Part shown: positions 50,710 through 59,397 of the stretch, piece by piece
Numbering within the stretch: position 1 is the first letter of the stretch
How the letters are laid out: the number at the start of each line of letters is the position of its first letter
Source of the DNA: Kiloniella majae
GTDB lineage: Bacteria > Pseudomonadota > Alphaproteobacteria > Kiloniellales > Kiloniellaceae
DNA: 64,000 nt
Direction of reading: 5' to 3'
Assembly (NCBI RefSeq): GCF_002118315.1
Contig: NZ_MTSZ01000006.1
Span: 1 to 64,000, forward strand
Notes under the pieces: model-generated
Told to the model about the DNA's origin: nothing
The model's input: the letters and a program-made list of their open reading frames with translations, nothing else
The model's database searches: none
Made by a program: the position numbers and the translations under genes

Positions 50710-50997
50710 ATGAGCTTCAAACCTCTTCACGATCGTGTTGTTATTGAGCCGCTAGACCAGGAAGAAAAAACTGCTGGTGGTATCATCATTCCCGATACTG
50801 CAAAAGAAAAACCAATGCAGGGTAAAGTTACTGCTGTTGGCAGTGGCGCTCGTTCCGATGATGGCAAAGTTGTTCCTCTCGACGTTAAAGAAGGCGACAC
50901 TGTTCTTTATGGCAAGTGGTCCGGCACCGAAGTGAAGCTTGACGGTAAAACACTACTGATCATGCGTGAGTCCGACATTATGGGCATTCTTCAATAA
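50710..50997 (+). CDS. groES: Co-chaperonin GroES
   Basis: Heptameric lid of the GroEL folding chamber. 95 aa, starting [20 protein letters not shown], with the mobile loop [18 protein letters not shown] and the conserved GGEVT-type turn [14 protein letters not shown] stands 7 bases before the ATG. Co-transcribed with groEL, 59 bases downstream, under HrcA/CIRCE control. Confidence 0.99.
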   Translation: MSFKPLHDRVVIEPLDQEEKTAGGIIIPDTAKEKPMQGKVTAVGSGARSDDGKVVPLDVKEGDTVLYGKWSGTEVKLDGKTLLIMRESDIMGILQ

Positions 50998-51041
50998 TAT
51001 TAGCTTTAAATAAGCTTCAATATTACTGGTCCCTGAATTAA

Positions 51042-52715
<1,674 letters not shown>

Positions 52716-52744
52716 GCCAGCCAAACATCTGTTTAGCTATCAAG

Positions 52745-52768
52745 AAAGGGAGCCATTTGGTTCCCTTT
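52745..52768 (+). terminator. groEL terminator
   Basis: GGGAGCC-ATTT-GGTTCCC with flanking AAA/TTT gives a ten-base-pair stem including one G-U pair, followed by a run of eight T (52766-52773), 30 bases after groEL. Confidence 0.92.
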
Positions 52769-52793
52769 TTTTTATGATATATTCTGAATTATT

Positions 52794-53099
52794 TTATATG
52801 ATATGACTTCCGGTGCCGTCGCCTTTTGATTTCCACTTCCGGGCGCGATTTATTGTCATTTTTTCGTTAATTTCCTTGTTCAAGTCCAACCCGTATTGAT
52901 CGAGTAGGCGGTATAGTAAAATAACGACATCTGCAGTCTCTTTTCCTATTTCCTTGATATTATTTTCTTCAATAGCTTCTGATAATTCTGTTGTTTCTAA
53001 CAAAGCTCTTTTAAGCAAGTCGTTAGGGTTCTTTACGGGGCCAAATGTTTCTTCGGCCCAATCACAGATAGTCGCTTGTGTTTCCATAAGAGGTCTCAT
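52794..53099 (-). CDS. MazG-like nucleotide pyrophosphohydrolase
   Basis: A 101-aa single-domain member of the all-alpha NTP pyrophosphohydrolase group. The metal-binding acidic pattern is visible: Glu residues in ALLETTELSEAIEE, and Glu and Asp in EIGKETADVVILLYRLLDQ. These enzymes clean up non-standard or excess nucleoside triphosphates; the exact substrate is unknown. A second, full-length MazG is at 62141-62989. The start is uncertain (ATG 53099 or ATG 53087), neither with a strong ribosome site. Confidence 0.75.
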   Translation of the reverse strand: MRPLMETQATICDWAEETFGPVKNPNDLLKRALLETTELSEAIEENNIKEIGKETADVVILLYRLLDQYGLDLNKEINEKMTINRARKWKSKGDGTGSHII

Positions 53100-53221
53100 T
53101 TTTAATGAAGGGGATAATGGCTTAAACGGAATGAGAGAAAAATCACTGTGATTCTATTTTCAAAGCAGTGATAAGGCGTTAGAGTCAGAACATTATATAA
53201 AGAATTAATTGGAAGAAATAT

Positions 53222-54241
53222 ATGAGTGATCTCAGCAATTTTATCAACGCCTTGCCAAAAGCAGAATTACATCTTCACCTTGAAGGTTCATTAGAGCCTG
53301 AAATGATGATGGATTTGGCAACAAGGAATAGTATCGAACTGCCATATCAGTCCGTTGATGAAATAAAAGAGGCTTATAATTTTTCTAACTTACAAGATTT
53401 TCTGGATATCTATTATCAGGGAATGAATGTTCTTCAGACGGAACAGGACTTTTATGATCTGACCTTTGCTTATTTGGAAAAAGTCGCCAAAGAAGGTGTT
53501 GTCCACGTTGAAGTTTTTTATGATCCGCAAGGGCACACAAGTCGGGGGATTGCATTTTCTACTGTTACAAATGGTATATTGCGTGCTTTGGATGATGGGC
53601 AAGAAAAACTGGGCGTGAGCTCAGAGCTTATCATGTCTTTCTTGCGTCATTTGAGTGAAGAAGATGCTTTTGCAACGCTTGAAGAGGCAAAACCATGGTT
53701 TGATGGACGTATTATTGGGGTTGGCCTTGATTCCAGTGAGATGGGGCATCCGCCCTCAAAGTTTGAGCGGGTTTTTAATGCGGCCCGTGATTTGGATCTC
53801 AAATTGGTGGCTCATGCGGGGGAAGAGGGACCTGCCGAATATGTCCGCGAGGCTATTGAGTTGCTAAAGATTGATCGGCTCGATCATGGTAACAGAACAA
53901 TTGAGGATGCTGATTTAACACGGGAACTGGCAAAATCCGGTATTGCCTTTACAGTATGTCCGCTTTCAAATCTTAAACTTTGCGGCGTGACGGATATGAA
54001 AGAACACCCGCTTCGAAAGATGATGGAAGCTGGTTTAAAGGTTACGATCAATTCCGATGATCCTGCTTATTTTGGCGGTTATATGACGGCCAACTTTATG
54101 TCAGTTACAGAAGCCTTGGAATTGAGCAAAGATGATATTGCTGTGTTATGTCGTAACTCTATTGAAGGATCGTTTCTGACGGACGAAGAAAAAACACAGC
54201 ATTTGGATCGTATCGACGATATTGTCTCAAGTCATCAATGA
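53222..54241 (+). CDS. Adenine deaminase (adenosine-deaminase superfamily, type 2)
   Basis: Zinc-dependent deaminase. Metal ligands: HLHLEG near residue 20, His in KLVAHAGEEGP near 197, and Asp in NSDDPAYFGGY near 278; the catalytic Glu is in HAGEEG. The overall sequence, with NLQDFLDIYYQGMNVL, FLRHLSEEDAFATLE and the loop GVGLDSSEMGHPPSKF, matches the subgroup that in Pseudomonas aeruginosa (PA0148) and yeast Aah1 deaminates adenine rather than adenosine. Pipelines usually call it adenosine deaminase. The expected role is purine salvage, adenine to hypoxanthine. 339 aa. Confidence 0.88.
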   Translation: MSDLSNFINALPKAELHLHLEGSLEPEMMMDLATRNSIELPYQSVDEIKEAYNFSNLQDFLDIYYQGMNVLQTEQDFYDLTFAYLEKVAKEGVVHVEVFYDPQGHTSRGIAFSTVTNGILRALDDGQEKLGVSSELIMSFLRHLSEEDAFATLEEAKPWFDGRIIGVGLDSSEMGHPPSKFERVFNAARDLDLKLVAHAGEEGPAEYVREAIELLKIDRLDHGNRTIEDADLTRELAKSGIAFTVCPLSNLKLCGVTDMKEHPLRKMMEAGLKVTINSDDPAYFGGYMTANFMSVTEALELSKDDIAVLCRNSIEGSFLTDEEKTQHLDRIDDIVSSHQ

Positions 54242-54283
54242 TATGCGCTGTCTCACTTTTAAAACCAGTCTGTTGGGCGCGTA

Positions 54284-55093
54284 ATGTTTTCAAATTTAGA
54301 TAAGGTGGCAGAGCTTTTAAATGAAGTTGCTGAACAGACAATTCTGCCAAGATTTCAGAACTTATCTGAAAGTGACGTCTCGTATAAAAAAGGCGGAGAG
54401 ACGGTTACAATTGCGGATACTGAAGCCGAAGAGCTAATTGAAAAACGTCTAGTTAATCTATTTCCCGGTAGCCAGGTAATAGGAGAAGAGAAGGTCGCCC
54501 GCAGTCCGGATTTGTTACAAAAGTTGAATGAGCGTGAGCTTACATGGGTCATTGATCCGATCGACGGAACGAATAACTTTGCCCGTGGTCGGGATATTTT
54601 TAAAACAATGTTGGCCTTGCTTTATCAAGGTGAAACGGTGGCTGGTTGGATATTTAATCCTGTCCATAAAGATATGCTCGAAGCCCGAAGCGGAGAGGGG
54701 GCTTTTCTGAATGGTAAAGGGCTGGATATAAGTGGTGCTATTAAAGCCCTGGATCAGAGTGTAGGAACGCTTCATGGGTCGGAAGATCAGGACCTGATTA
54801 TTAGAAAATCATTAGATAAAAATAGATCAAAGCTTAATACTGTAAATACACTGCGTTGTGCCGGGGCTGATTATGAGCGTTTGGCAACAGCTAAAACCCA
54901 ATTTGCTCTTTTTACCCGACTAATGCCTTGGGATCATCTGCCGGGTGAGCTTATTCATCGTGAAGCGGGTGGATACGGGGCCTGTCTTGATCGCACAGCT
55001 TATAATTATGGTGCATATAATAAACAGGGGTTGTTATTGGCACCAAATGAGGCGCTCTGGGATGAAATACATCAAAGATTATTCGAGTTTTAG
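54284..55093 (+). CDS. Inositol-monophosphatase family protein
   Basis: A 269-aa metal-dependent phosphatase with the family signature VIDPIDGTNNFARG (Asp, Asp, Gly-Thr) and GEE in SQVIGEEKVA, and the C-terminal MPWDHLPGELI motif, in which Asp completes the metal site. Substrates in the family include myo-inositol phosphate, histidinol phosphate and 3'-phosphoadenosine 5'-phosphate; none can be assigned here. It follows the adenine deaminase gene after 42 bases, without a clear ribosome site. Confidence 0.88.
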   Translation: MFSNLDKVAELLNEVAEQTILPRFQNLSESDVSYKKGGETVTIADTEAEELIEKRLVNLFPGSQVIGEEKVARSPDLLQKLNERELTWVIDPIDGTNNFARGRDIFKTMLALLYQGETVAGWIFNPVHKDMLEARSGEGAFLNGKGLDISGAIKALDQSVGTLHGSEDQDLIIRKSLDKNRSKLNTVNTLRCAGADYERLATAKTQFALFTRLMPWDHLPGELIHREAGGYGACLDRTAYNYGAYNKQGLLLAPNEALWDEIHQRLFEF

Positions 55094-55197
55094 TTCCTAA
55101 TACCAGCTGTAATCTATATTCACACTTCGTTCTGAAGCGAAACGTTTTAACGTGTGGAAATGGTAATACTCTTTTATCTGAATGATAAGAGGTTAAA

Positions 55198-55527
55198 ATG
55201 ATTACGTGTATTATTACCTACCAAATTGATCCCTACAAAAAAGATCTATTTGACACCTATGCTAGGAATTGGGGGCAAGCTATTCCTGAATGCGGGGCAG
55301 ATCTCGTTGGGTATTTTTCTCCGCATGAAGGTTCAACAACAACCGCCTATGGGATTTACAATATTGAGAGCATGGCTGCGTATGAGGCCTATCGACAAAA
55401 ATTGATGGCGCATCCGATTGGGAAAGCGAACTATGAATTTGCTCAAAAAGAGAAATTCATTCTGAAAGAAGATCGTCTTTTCGTGAAGAATGCTTCTCTG
55501 CCTCATACCAATTTTATTGCACCATGA
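55198..55527 (+). CDS. NIPSNAP-family protein
   Basis: A 109-aa alpha-beta barrel protein of the NIPSNAP/ABM dimeric superfamily: MITCIITYQIDPYKKDLFD, GYFSPHEGSTTTAYGIYNIESM (in part), YRQKLMAHPIGKANYEFAQK. Function unknown; eukaryotic members are mitochondrial. AAGAGG stands before the ATG. Its stop overlaps the start of an ABM-domain gene by four bases, so both are probably made together and perhaps bind each other. Confidence 0.82.
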   Translation: MITCIITYQIDPYKKDLFDTYARNWGQAIPECGADLVGYFSPHEGSTTTAYGIYNIESMAAYEAYRQKLMAHPIGKANYEFAQKEKFILKEDRLFVKNASLPHTNFIAP

Positions 55528-55868
55528 TTGCCGTAATTTTTGAAGTGATACCTGCTGAAGGACAAAAAGATCATTACCTTTCATTGGCTGCTGATTTGAA
55601 AGACAAGCTGGTAGATGTTGATGGATTTATTTCTATTGAGCGCTTTCAGTCTCTGGTTGATGAAAGGAAAATTCTGTCATTATCTTTTTGGCGCGATGAA
55701 GATGCTGTTATGACATGGCGTAATTCCTTTGATCATCGACAGACTCAAAGGAAGGGACGAGAGGGCGTGTTTTCTGATTATAGGTTACGCGTTGCTATTG
55801 TAGATAGGGACTACGGTATGAGCATAAGGGATCAAGCTCCGAAAGATTCAAAAGCTCTATTTTCGTGA
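55524..55868 (+). CDS. Antibiotic-biosynthesis-monooxygenase (ABM) domain protein
   Basis: A 114-aa cytoplasmic ABM-fold protein: EVIPAEGQKDHYLSLAADL, GFISIERFQSLVDERKILSL and SFWRDEDAVMTWRN are typical. Translationally coupled to the NIPSNAP gene (ATGA overlap). No haem-binding motif for an IsdG-type enzyme could be identified. A clear terminator follows at 55889-55910, so the pair is a two-gene operon. Confidence 0.8.
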   Translation: MIAVIFEVIPAEGQKDHYLSLAADLKDKLVDVDGFISIERFQSLVDERKILSLSFWRDEDAVMTWRNSFDHRQTQRKGREGVFSDYRLRVAIVDRDYGMSIRDQAPKDSKALFS

Positions 55869-55888
55869 CGATACGACAACCCAAGATG

Positions 55889-55910
55889 AAGCCGGATTTA
55901 TATCCGGCTT
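55889..55910 (+). terminator. Terminator after the NIPSNAP-ABM pair
   Basis: A nine-base-pair stem (AAGCCGGAT / ATCCGGCTT) with loop TTAT, followed by TTCTTT, 20 bases after the ABM stop. Confidence 0.85.
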
Positions 55911-55974
55911 TTCTTTGACATGGCCTCATTTAATTGAAATTGTATGATTCCATTCAAGTATGCGATTTTGAATA

Positions 55975-56856
55975 ATGATTGCTGAGATTCTAGGGATCAT
56001 CTCTCCCGTTTTAATTTGTATTTCCATTGGTTTTATCTGGGCTAAAGCTGGCCGTAAGTTTGATACGCCAATGGTTACTTTTCTGGTGACTTATTTTAGT
56101 ACACCTGCGCTGGTGTTTTATACTTTGGCAACCGTGAATCTTTCGATGGATGCGCTTGTGGCAATTGGAGGGGCGGCAACACTTGCAAATGTTATTTTTG
56201 CGATTATTGGGGGGATCTTTTTGGCCTTACTTGGGTTGCCTCAGCGGACCTTTCTGCAATCTTTGACCTGGCCAAATGTCGGTAATATTGGCTTACCACT
56301 TTGCCTTCTTGCTTTTGGTGAAGAAGGTTTGGCTTTGGCGATTGGGTTCTTTGCCGTTTATGTTGTTATCCAGTTGACTGTTGGTGTCGCTTTTGTTTCC
56401 GGTCAATTTTCTGCAAAATCACTTATTACCATGCCAATTATCCCTGCGACGCTTATTGCGACAGTTGTTCAGGTCGTTGATTTATCGGTTCCAGGGTGGA
56501 TCTTAAATACAACGAAACTCGTCGGTGATTTAACTATTCCTCTTATGCTCATCACACTCGGTGTTTCACTTGCCAGTTTGAAGGTGGTTAACCTTGGCAG
56601 AAGTTTTGGGTTGGCAACTTTCAGGCTTGGAGTGGGGTTTCTTGTCGGCTTGAGCATTGTGTGGTTGCTCGAGCTTGAAGGCACTGCGGCCGGAGTTGTT
56701 ATTTTGCAGTGCGCCTTGCCTGTCGCCGTTTTCTGTTATCTATTTGCTCAGCTGTATGAAAGGGAGCCGGAGGAAGTGGCGAGTCTTGTCGTTATTTCCA
56801 CAACACTCTCTATTGTAACGTTACCTATTTTAATGTGGTTTGTCTTACGTGTCTGA
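55975..56856 (+). CDS. AEC-family transporter (auxin-efflux-carrier type permease)
   Basis: A 293-aa integral membrane protein with about ten hydrophobic segments of the AEC family (bile/arsenite/auxin transporter superfamily). Conserved features are TFLVTYFSTPALVFYTLA, the polar break SLTWPNVGNIGLPL, and LILTLGVSL-type TIPLMLITLGVSLASLK. Substrates in bacteria include malate and other organic acids, but none is fixed by this sequence. Its 3' end overlaps a PAS_5 protein gene. Confidence 0.88.
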   Translation: MIAEILGIISPVLICISIGFIWAKAGRKFDTPMVTFLVTYFSTPALVFYTLATVNLSMDALVAIGGAATLANVIFAIIGGIFLALLGLPQRTFLQSLTWPNVGNIGLPLCLLAFGEEGLALAIGFFAVYVVIQLTVGVAFVSGQFSAKSLITMPIIPATLIATVVQVVDLSVPGWILNTTKLVGDLTIPLMLITLGVSLASLKVVNLGRSFGLATFRLGVGFLVGLSIVWLLELEGTAAGVVILQCALPVAVFCYLFAQLYEREPEEVASLVVISTTLSIVTLPILMWFVLRV

Positions 56857-57394
56857 TTTATCAAAACATAATGAAGCGTTATCACTTGCTTTAACTTGTC
56901 CGATTAGTGACGGAGTGTTGAGGTGGTGGGCAAGTCATGTCGCCTCTCTGGGGACACTTCCGTCTATGCAAGAGTTCGAAGTCTTAAAGTTTCCCAAGGC
57001 ACTTTCTTCTCTCGCTGTGTTTGTGTTTGATGAAGGGCGTCACGATTATGTTTGTCGACTGGCAGGAGAAATGGTCAATGCTTCTCATCATACTACGTTA
57101 AAGAACTCTATTTTAAGTGAGGTATATGATTCTGAGCTTGCCACAAAAATAAGGTCGGAGTGGAATCGTACTTTTGATGCAAAAAAAGCCCTGTGTGTAA
57201 TGGCAAAGCTGGATCACCCAAGTGAGGCACTATATTCTTGGAGACATATTCTACCTGTTTATACTGAAGGAACGGAGGGTAGGGTTATTTTTAGTTTGTC
57301 AGTCTATAACTATGATGCTGCCTATTATCACGAAAAATGCCCTAAGAAGATCTATCAAGAATATGAATTATCAGTTGATGATATTTTGCGTTAA
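56840..57394 (+). CDS. PAS_5-domain protein
   Basis: A protein of up to 184 aa built mainly of one PAS_5 domain (PF07310): SDGVLRWWASHVASLGTLPS, then RHDYVCRLAGEMVNASH, ALCVMAKLDHPSEALYSW and ILPVYTEGTEGRVIFSLSVYNY (in part). PAS_5 proteins are common and mostly uncharacterised in alphaproteobacteria; no output domain is attached. The start is TTG 56840 or GTG 56849; both lie within the 3' end of the AEC transporter gene, so it is probably coupled to it. Confidence 0.75.
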   Translation: MSYVSDLSKHNEALSLALTCPISDGVLRWWASHVASLGTLPSMQEFEVLKFPKALSSLAVFVFDEGRHDYVCRLAGEMVNASHHTTLKNSILSEVYDSELATKIRSEWNRTFDAKKALCVMAKLDHPSEALYSWRHILPVYTEGTEGRVIFSLSVYNYDAAYYHEKCPKKIYQEYELSVDDILR

Positions 57395-57772
57395 TCAAGA
57401 ATTTGTTCCTCTTAAATAATCTCTACAAAATAATGAAGCATCAAAGAACGGTTTAAGCGTTATCACTGGCTTTTATATGGTGATTGTTCTCGCGTGGCTT
57501 TTATTCTTATAGATAAAAAAATCTTTTTTATTCACAGAAGTATGCATCTTTTAGAAGGCTTTGCCTTGTGGAAGATATACCTATGGTTTCTTCTTTTGTA
57601 ATAAGTGACATTTTTATTTCGACAAATTATTTAGATGAACTTGTAAAACTCTAAAGTTACTCAAATAGGAAAAAAATCTATAAATAATCAGCAAAACCGA
57701 GTGCTTGGTGAAATTTCTCATGGTCAATATCAACTAGAGGTTTCTTGTTTAAGTAGCTGTGATCGGGTAGCA

Positions 57773-57803
57773 ATTGTTTACCTTTGGTTGAAAGGTAAAC
57801 AAT
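57773..57803. repeat. Perfect 13-bp inverted repeat
   Basis: ATTGTTTACCTTT and AAAGGTAAACAAT are exact reverse complements separated by GGTTG. There is no T-run on either side, so it is not a terminator. It lies about 80 bases before the TATAAT box, a fitting place for a dimeric regulator or a leader hairpin. Confidence 0.75.
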
Positions 57804-57881
57804 AAGTAATAAATGCTGTTAATCTTTAATTAATACGAACTTCCTAACAATCATTGCAGATTTTACAAGTAAATGTAGATC

Positions 57882-57887
57882 TATAAT
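57882..57887 (+). promoter_or_regulatory. Candidate -10 box for the DUF4402 gene
   Basis: A perfect TATAAT 55 bases before the start codon. The nearest -35-like hexamers are TTTACA with a 14-base spacer and TTGCAG with a 22-base spacer, both off-optimal, which suggests an activator-dependent promoter. Confidence 0.4.
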
Positions 57888-57941
57888 AAAGTACAGTTTT
57901 GAAAACATAAAAAAGTATGGTTGTTTTTAAGGAGTAGTGTG

Positions 57942-58436
57942 TTGAAAGTATTTAGTAAGATTCTCGCGTTTGGTGCTGTTAGTTTAGCCTTTGCATCTTC
58001 GTCTTCCGTATCATTGTCTGCCGATGTAACAGGTAATGCTACCGCGCAAATTCAAACCGCAGTTTCTGTTGTCGAGAATACAACAATGAATTTCGGTAAT
58101 ACAGCTGTTGATGCATCTGGTGGTACTGTTACCATGACATCTTCCGGAGCAGTTTCTGGTCCTGCGGGATATAGTTTCTCTGGTTCGCCGGCAGCTGGTG
58201 CCTTTACGGTTACAGCGGATGCTAGTACGGCTGTAACGATCAGTTTTACCGATGGTACCTTAACGGGGCCAGGTACAGCGATGGCTTTGAATAATTTTAC
58301 TCATAATGCAGGGGGAACACCGACAACAGATGGATCTGGTTCTTTGGTCTTCAATGTTGGTGGAGATATGGTTGTGAATGCCACACAGGCAAGTGGTGCT
58401 TATTCCGGCACTTACACAGTCACAGTCAACTATTAA
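57942..58436 (+). CDS. DUF4402 secreted pilin-like major subunit
   Basis: A 164-aa secreted protein with a signal peptide (LKVFSKILAFGAVSLAFASS, cut near LSA-D) and a mature domain of the DUF4402 family: Gly/Thr/Ser/Ala-rich beta strands such as ENTTMNFGNTAVD, GPAGYSFSGSPAAGAFTV and SGAYSGTYTVTVNY. There is no cysteine and no membrane segment after the leader. Start chosen at TTG 57942, which has AAGGAG 7 bases upstream; TTG 57921 would put the ribosome site inside the gene. With the chaperone and usher genes behind it, it is best read as the polymerised subunit of a surface fibre. DUF4402 function is not established. Confidence 0.85.
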   Translation: MKVFSKILAFGAVSLAFASSSSVSLSADVTGNATAQIQTAVSVVENTTMNFGNTAVDASGGTVTMTSSGAVSGPAGYSFSGSPAAGAFTVTADASTAVTISFTDGTLTGPGTAMALNNFTHNAGGTPTTDGSGSLVFNVGGDMVVNATQASGAYSGTYTVTVNY

Positions 58437-58448
58437 GAATATCTGTTC

Positions 58449-58481
58449 AGGAGGTAGTGATCGTAGGGATCGCTACCTCCT
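58449..58481 (+). terminator. Strong hairpin between the DUF4402 subunit and chaperone genes
   Basis: A 14-base-pair stem with one G-U pair (AGGAGGTAGTGATC / GATCGCTACCTCCT) and loop GTAGG, followed by TTTTGTTTG, 12 bases after the subunit stop. Within a likely operon this would terminate most transcripts or protect the subunit mRNA, so subunit is made in excess over chaperone and usher. Confidence 0.9.
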
Positions 58482-58501
58482 TTTTGTTTGAGGGTGGTAA
58501 A

Positions 58502-59362
58502 ATGACAGATACAGTAAGAGTTAGTTTTTTTTTCGATCTATTTGTTAAATTTTTAGTCAAATTTATTCTTTTATTTGCGTTTATTATAGGAAGTTACTTT
58601 CCCCATAAAGCTATGGCTGCAGGTGGCATCGTCATATCGCCTCAACTGGTTGAGCTCGATAATAAAAACAGGAATACCGTTCTGACACTTGCCAATAGAG
58701 GGCAAGAAACTGAAACCTACCGTATCTCGGTTATCAATTATCGAATGGACGCGCAGGGCAATCTTTTTGAGATTGATAAACCGATTGGTGAAGATGCGTT
58801 TGCAAATGGTTTGTTCAGGTTTGCGCCACGTCAGGTAACCTTAAAACCTGGGAGCCCGCAAACTGTGCGGGTTTTGTACCGACGTCCCTCAGGCTTGAAA
58901 GATGGTGAATACCGATCTCATTTACTTTTCCAGCAAGTACCTGAAACGACAGCTGCCAATTCCAATACAGCTAATCGCGCTGGGATTTCTGTCGAAATTA
59001 AAACAATTTTTGGTATTTCAATTCCAATAATTGTTCGCCATGGAAGCCTTTCTGGCAATGGGGAAATCACTGAACTAAAGCCTGCCAAAAAAGAGAATGG
59101 TTCGGATGCTATTTCACTTCGAATTAACCGCACAGGTAATCAATCTCTTAGAGGTGATGTTATTTTGTCATCTGATGGAAAAGAAGTTGGGCGTCTGAAT
59201 AACGTCGCGGTGTATCTTTCCACACCTTATCGCGAGGTTGTGGTGCCTCTTGTGGAAGAGAAATTGCAGACTCTTTCTGGAAAAACGATCAGTGTTGACT
59301 ATCGCCCTCGCAAGGGAGAAACCGGCCCTGTAATCGCCTCTAATAATATAACTATCCGATAA
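58502..59362 (+). CDS. PapD-like periplasmic fimbrial chaperone
   Basis: A 286-aa protein with an unusually long N-terminus (about 40 residues with a hydrophobic core LVKFILLFAFIIGSYFPHKA) cleaved near AMA-A. The mature chain begins with a PapD-type immunoglobulin domain: GIVISPQLVELDNKNRNTVL, FRFAPRQVTLKPGSPQTVRVLYRR in part (the subunit-binding G1 strand and loop), DGEYRSHLLFQQVP, FGISIPIIVRHG, then a second beta domain. Start at ATG 58502 with GAGGGTGG upstream; a GTG at 58457 sits in the hairpin and is rejected. It would fold the DUF4402 subunits and pass them to the usher. Confidence 0.85.
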   Translation: MTDTVRVSFFFDLFVKFLVKFILLFAFIIGSYFPHKAMAAGGIVISPQLVELDNKNRNTVLTLANRGQETETYRISVINYRMDAQGNLFEIDKPIGEDAFANGLFRFAPRQVTLKPGSPQTVRVLYRRPSGLKDGEYRSHLLFQQVPETTAANSNTANRAGISVEIKTIFGISIPIIVRHGSLSGNGEITELKPAKKENGSDAISLRINRTGNQSLRGDVILSSDGKEVGRLNNVAVYLSTPYREVVVPLVEEKLQTLSGKTISVDYRPRKGETGPVIASNNITIR

Positions 59363-59397
59363 ATCCTGTTTGGCCCTGATCACACGATTCAAGCAAT

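Larger units (their letters stand above)
57395..57941. other. AT-rich intergenic region upstream of the DUF4402 gene
   Basis: 547 bases with no credible gene (the longest frame with an ATG, at 57543, is 19 codons). It holds a perfect 13-base inverted repeat at 57773-57803, a perfect TATAAT at 57882-57887 with no well-spaced -35 box, and the AAGGAG ribosome site at 57929-57934. Such a long leader in a compact genome suggests multi-factor control of the fibre operon. Confidence 0.6.

Noticed and set aside
57543-57602. 19-codon ATG frame (hydrophobic peptide) in the intergenic region before the fibre genes
   Set aside because: Too short, no ribosome site, and within expectation for AT-rich DNA.
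57773-57803. Invertible phase-variation switch
   Set aside because: Only one inverted pair with a 5-base loop; a switch needs repeats flanking a promoter-sized segment and usually a recombinase gene nearby, neither of which was seen.
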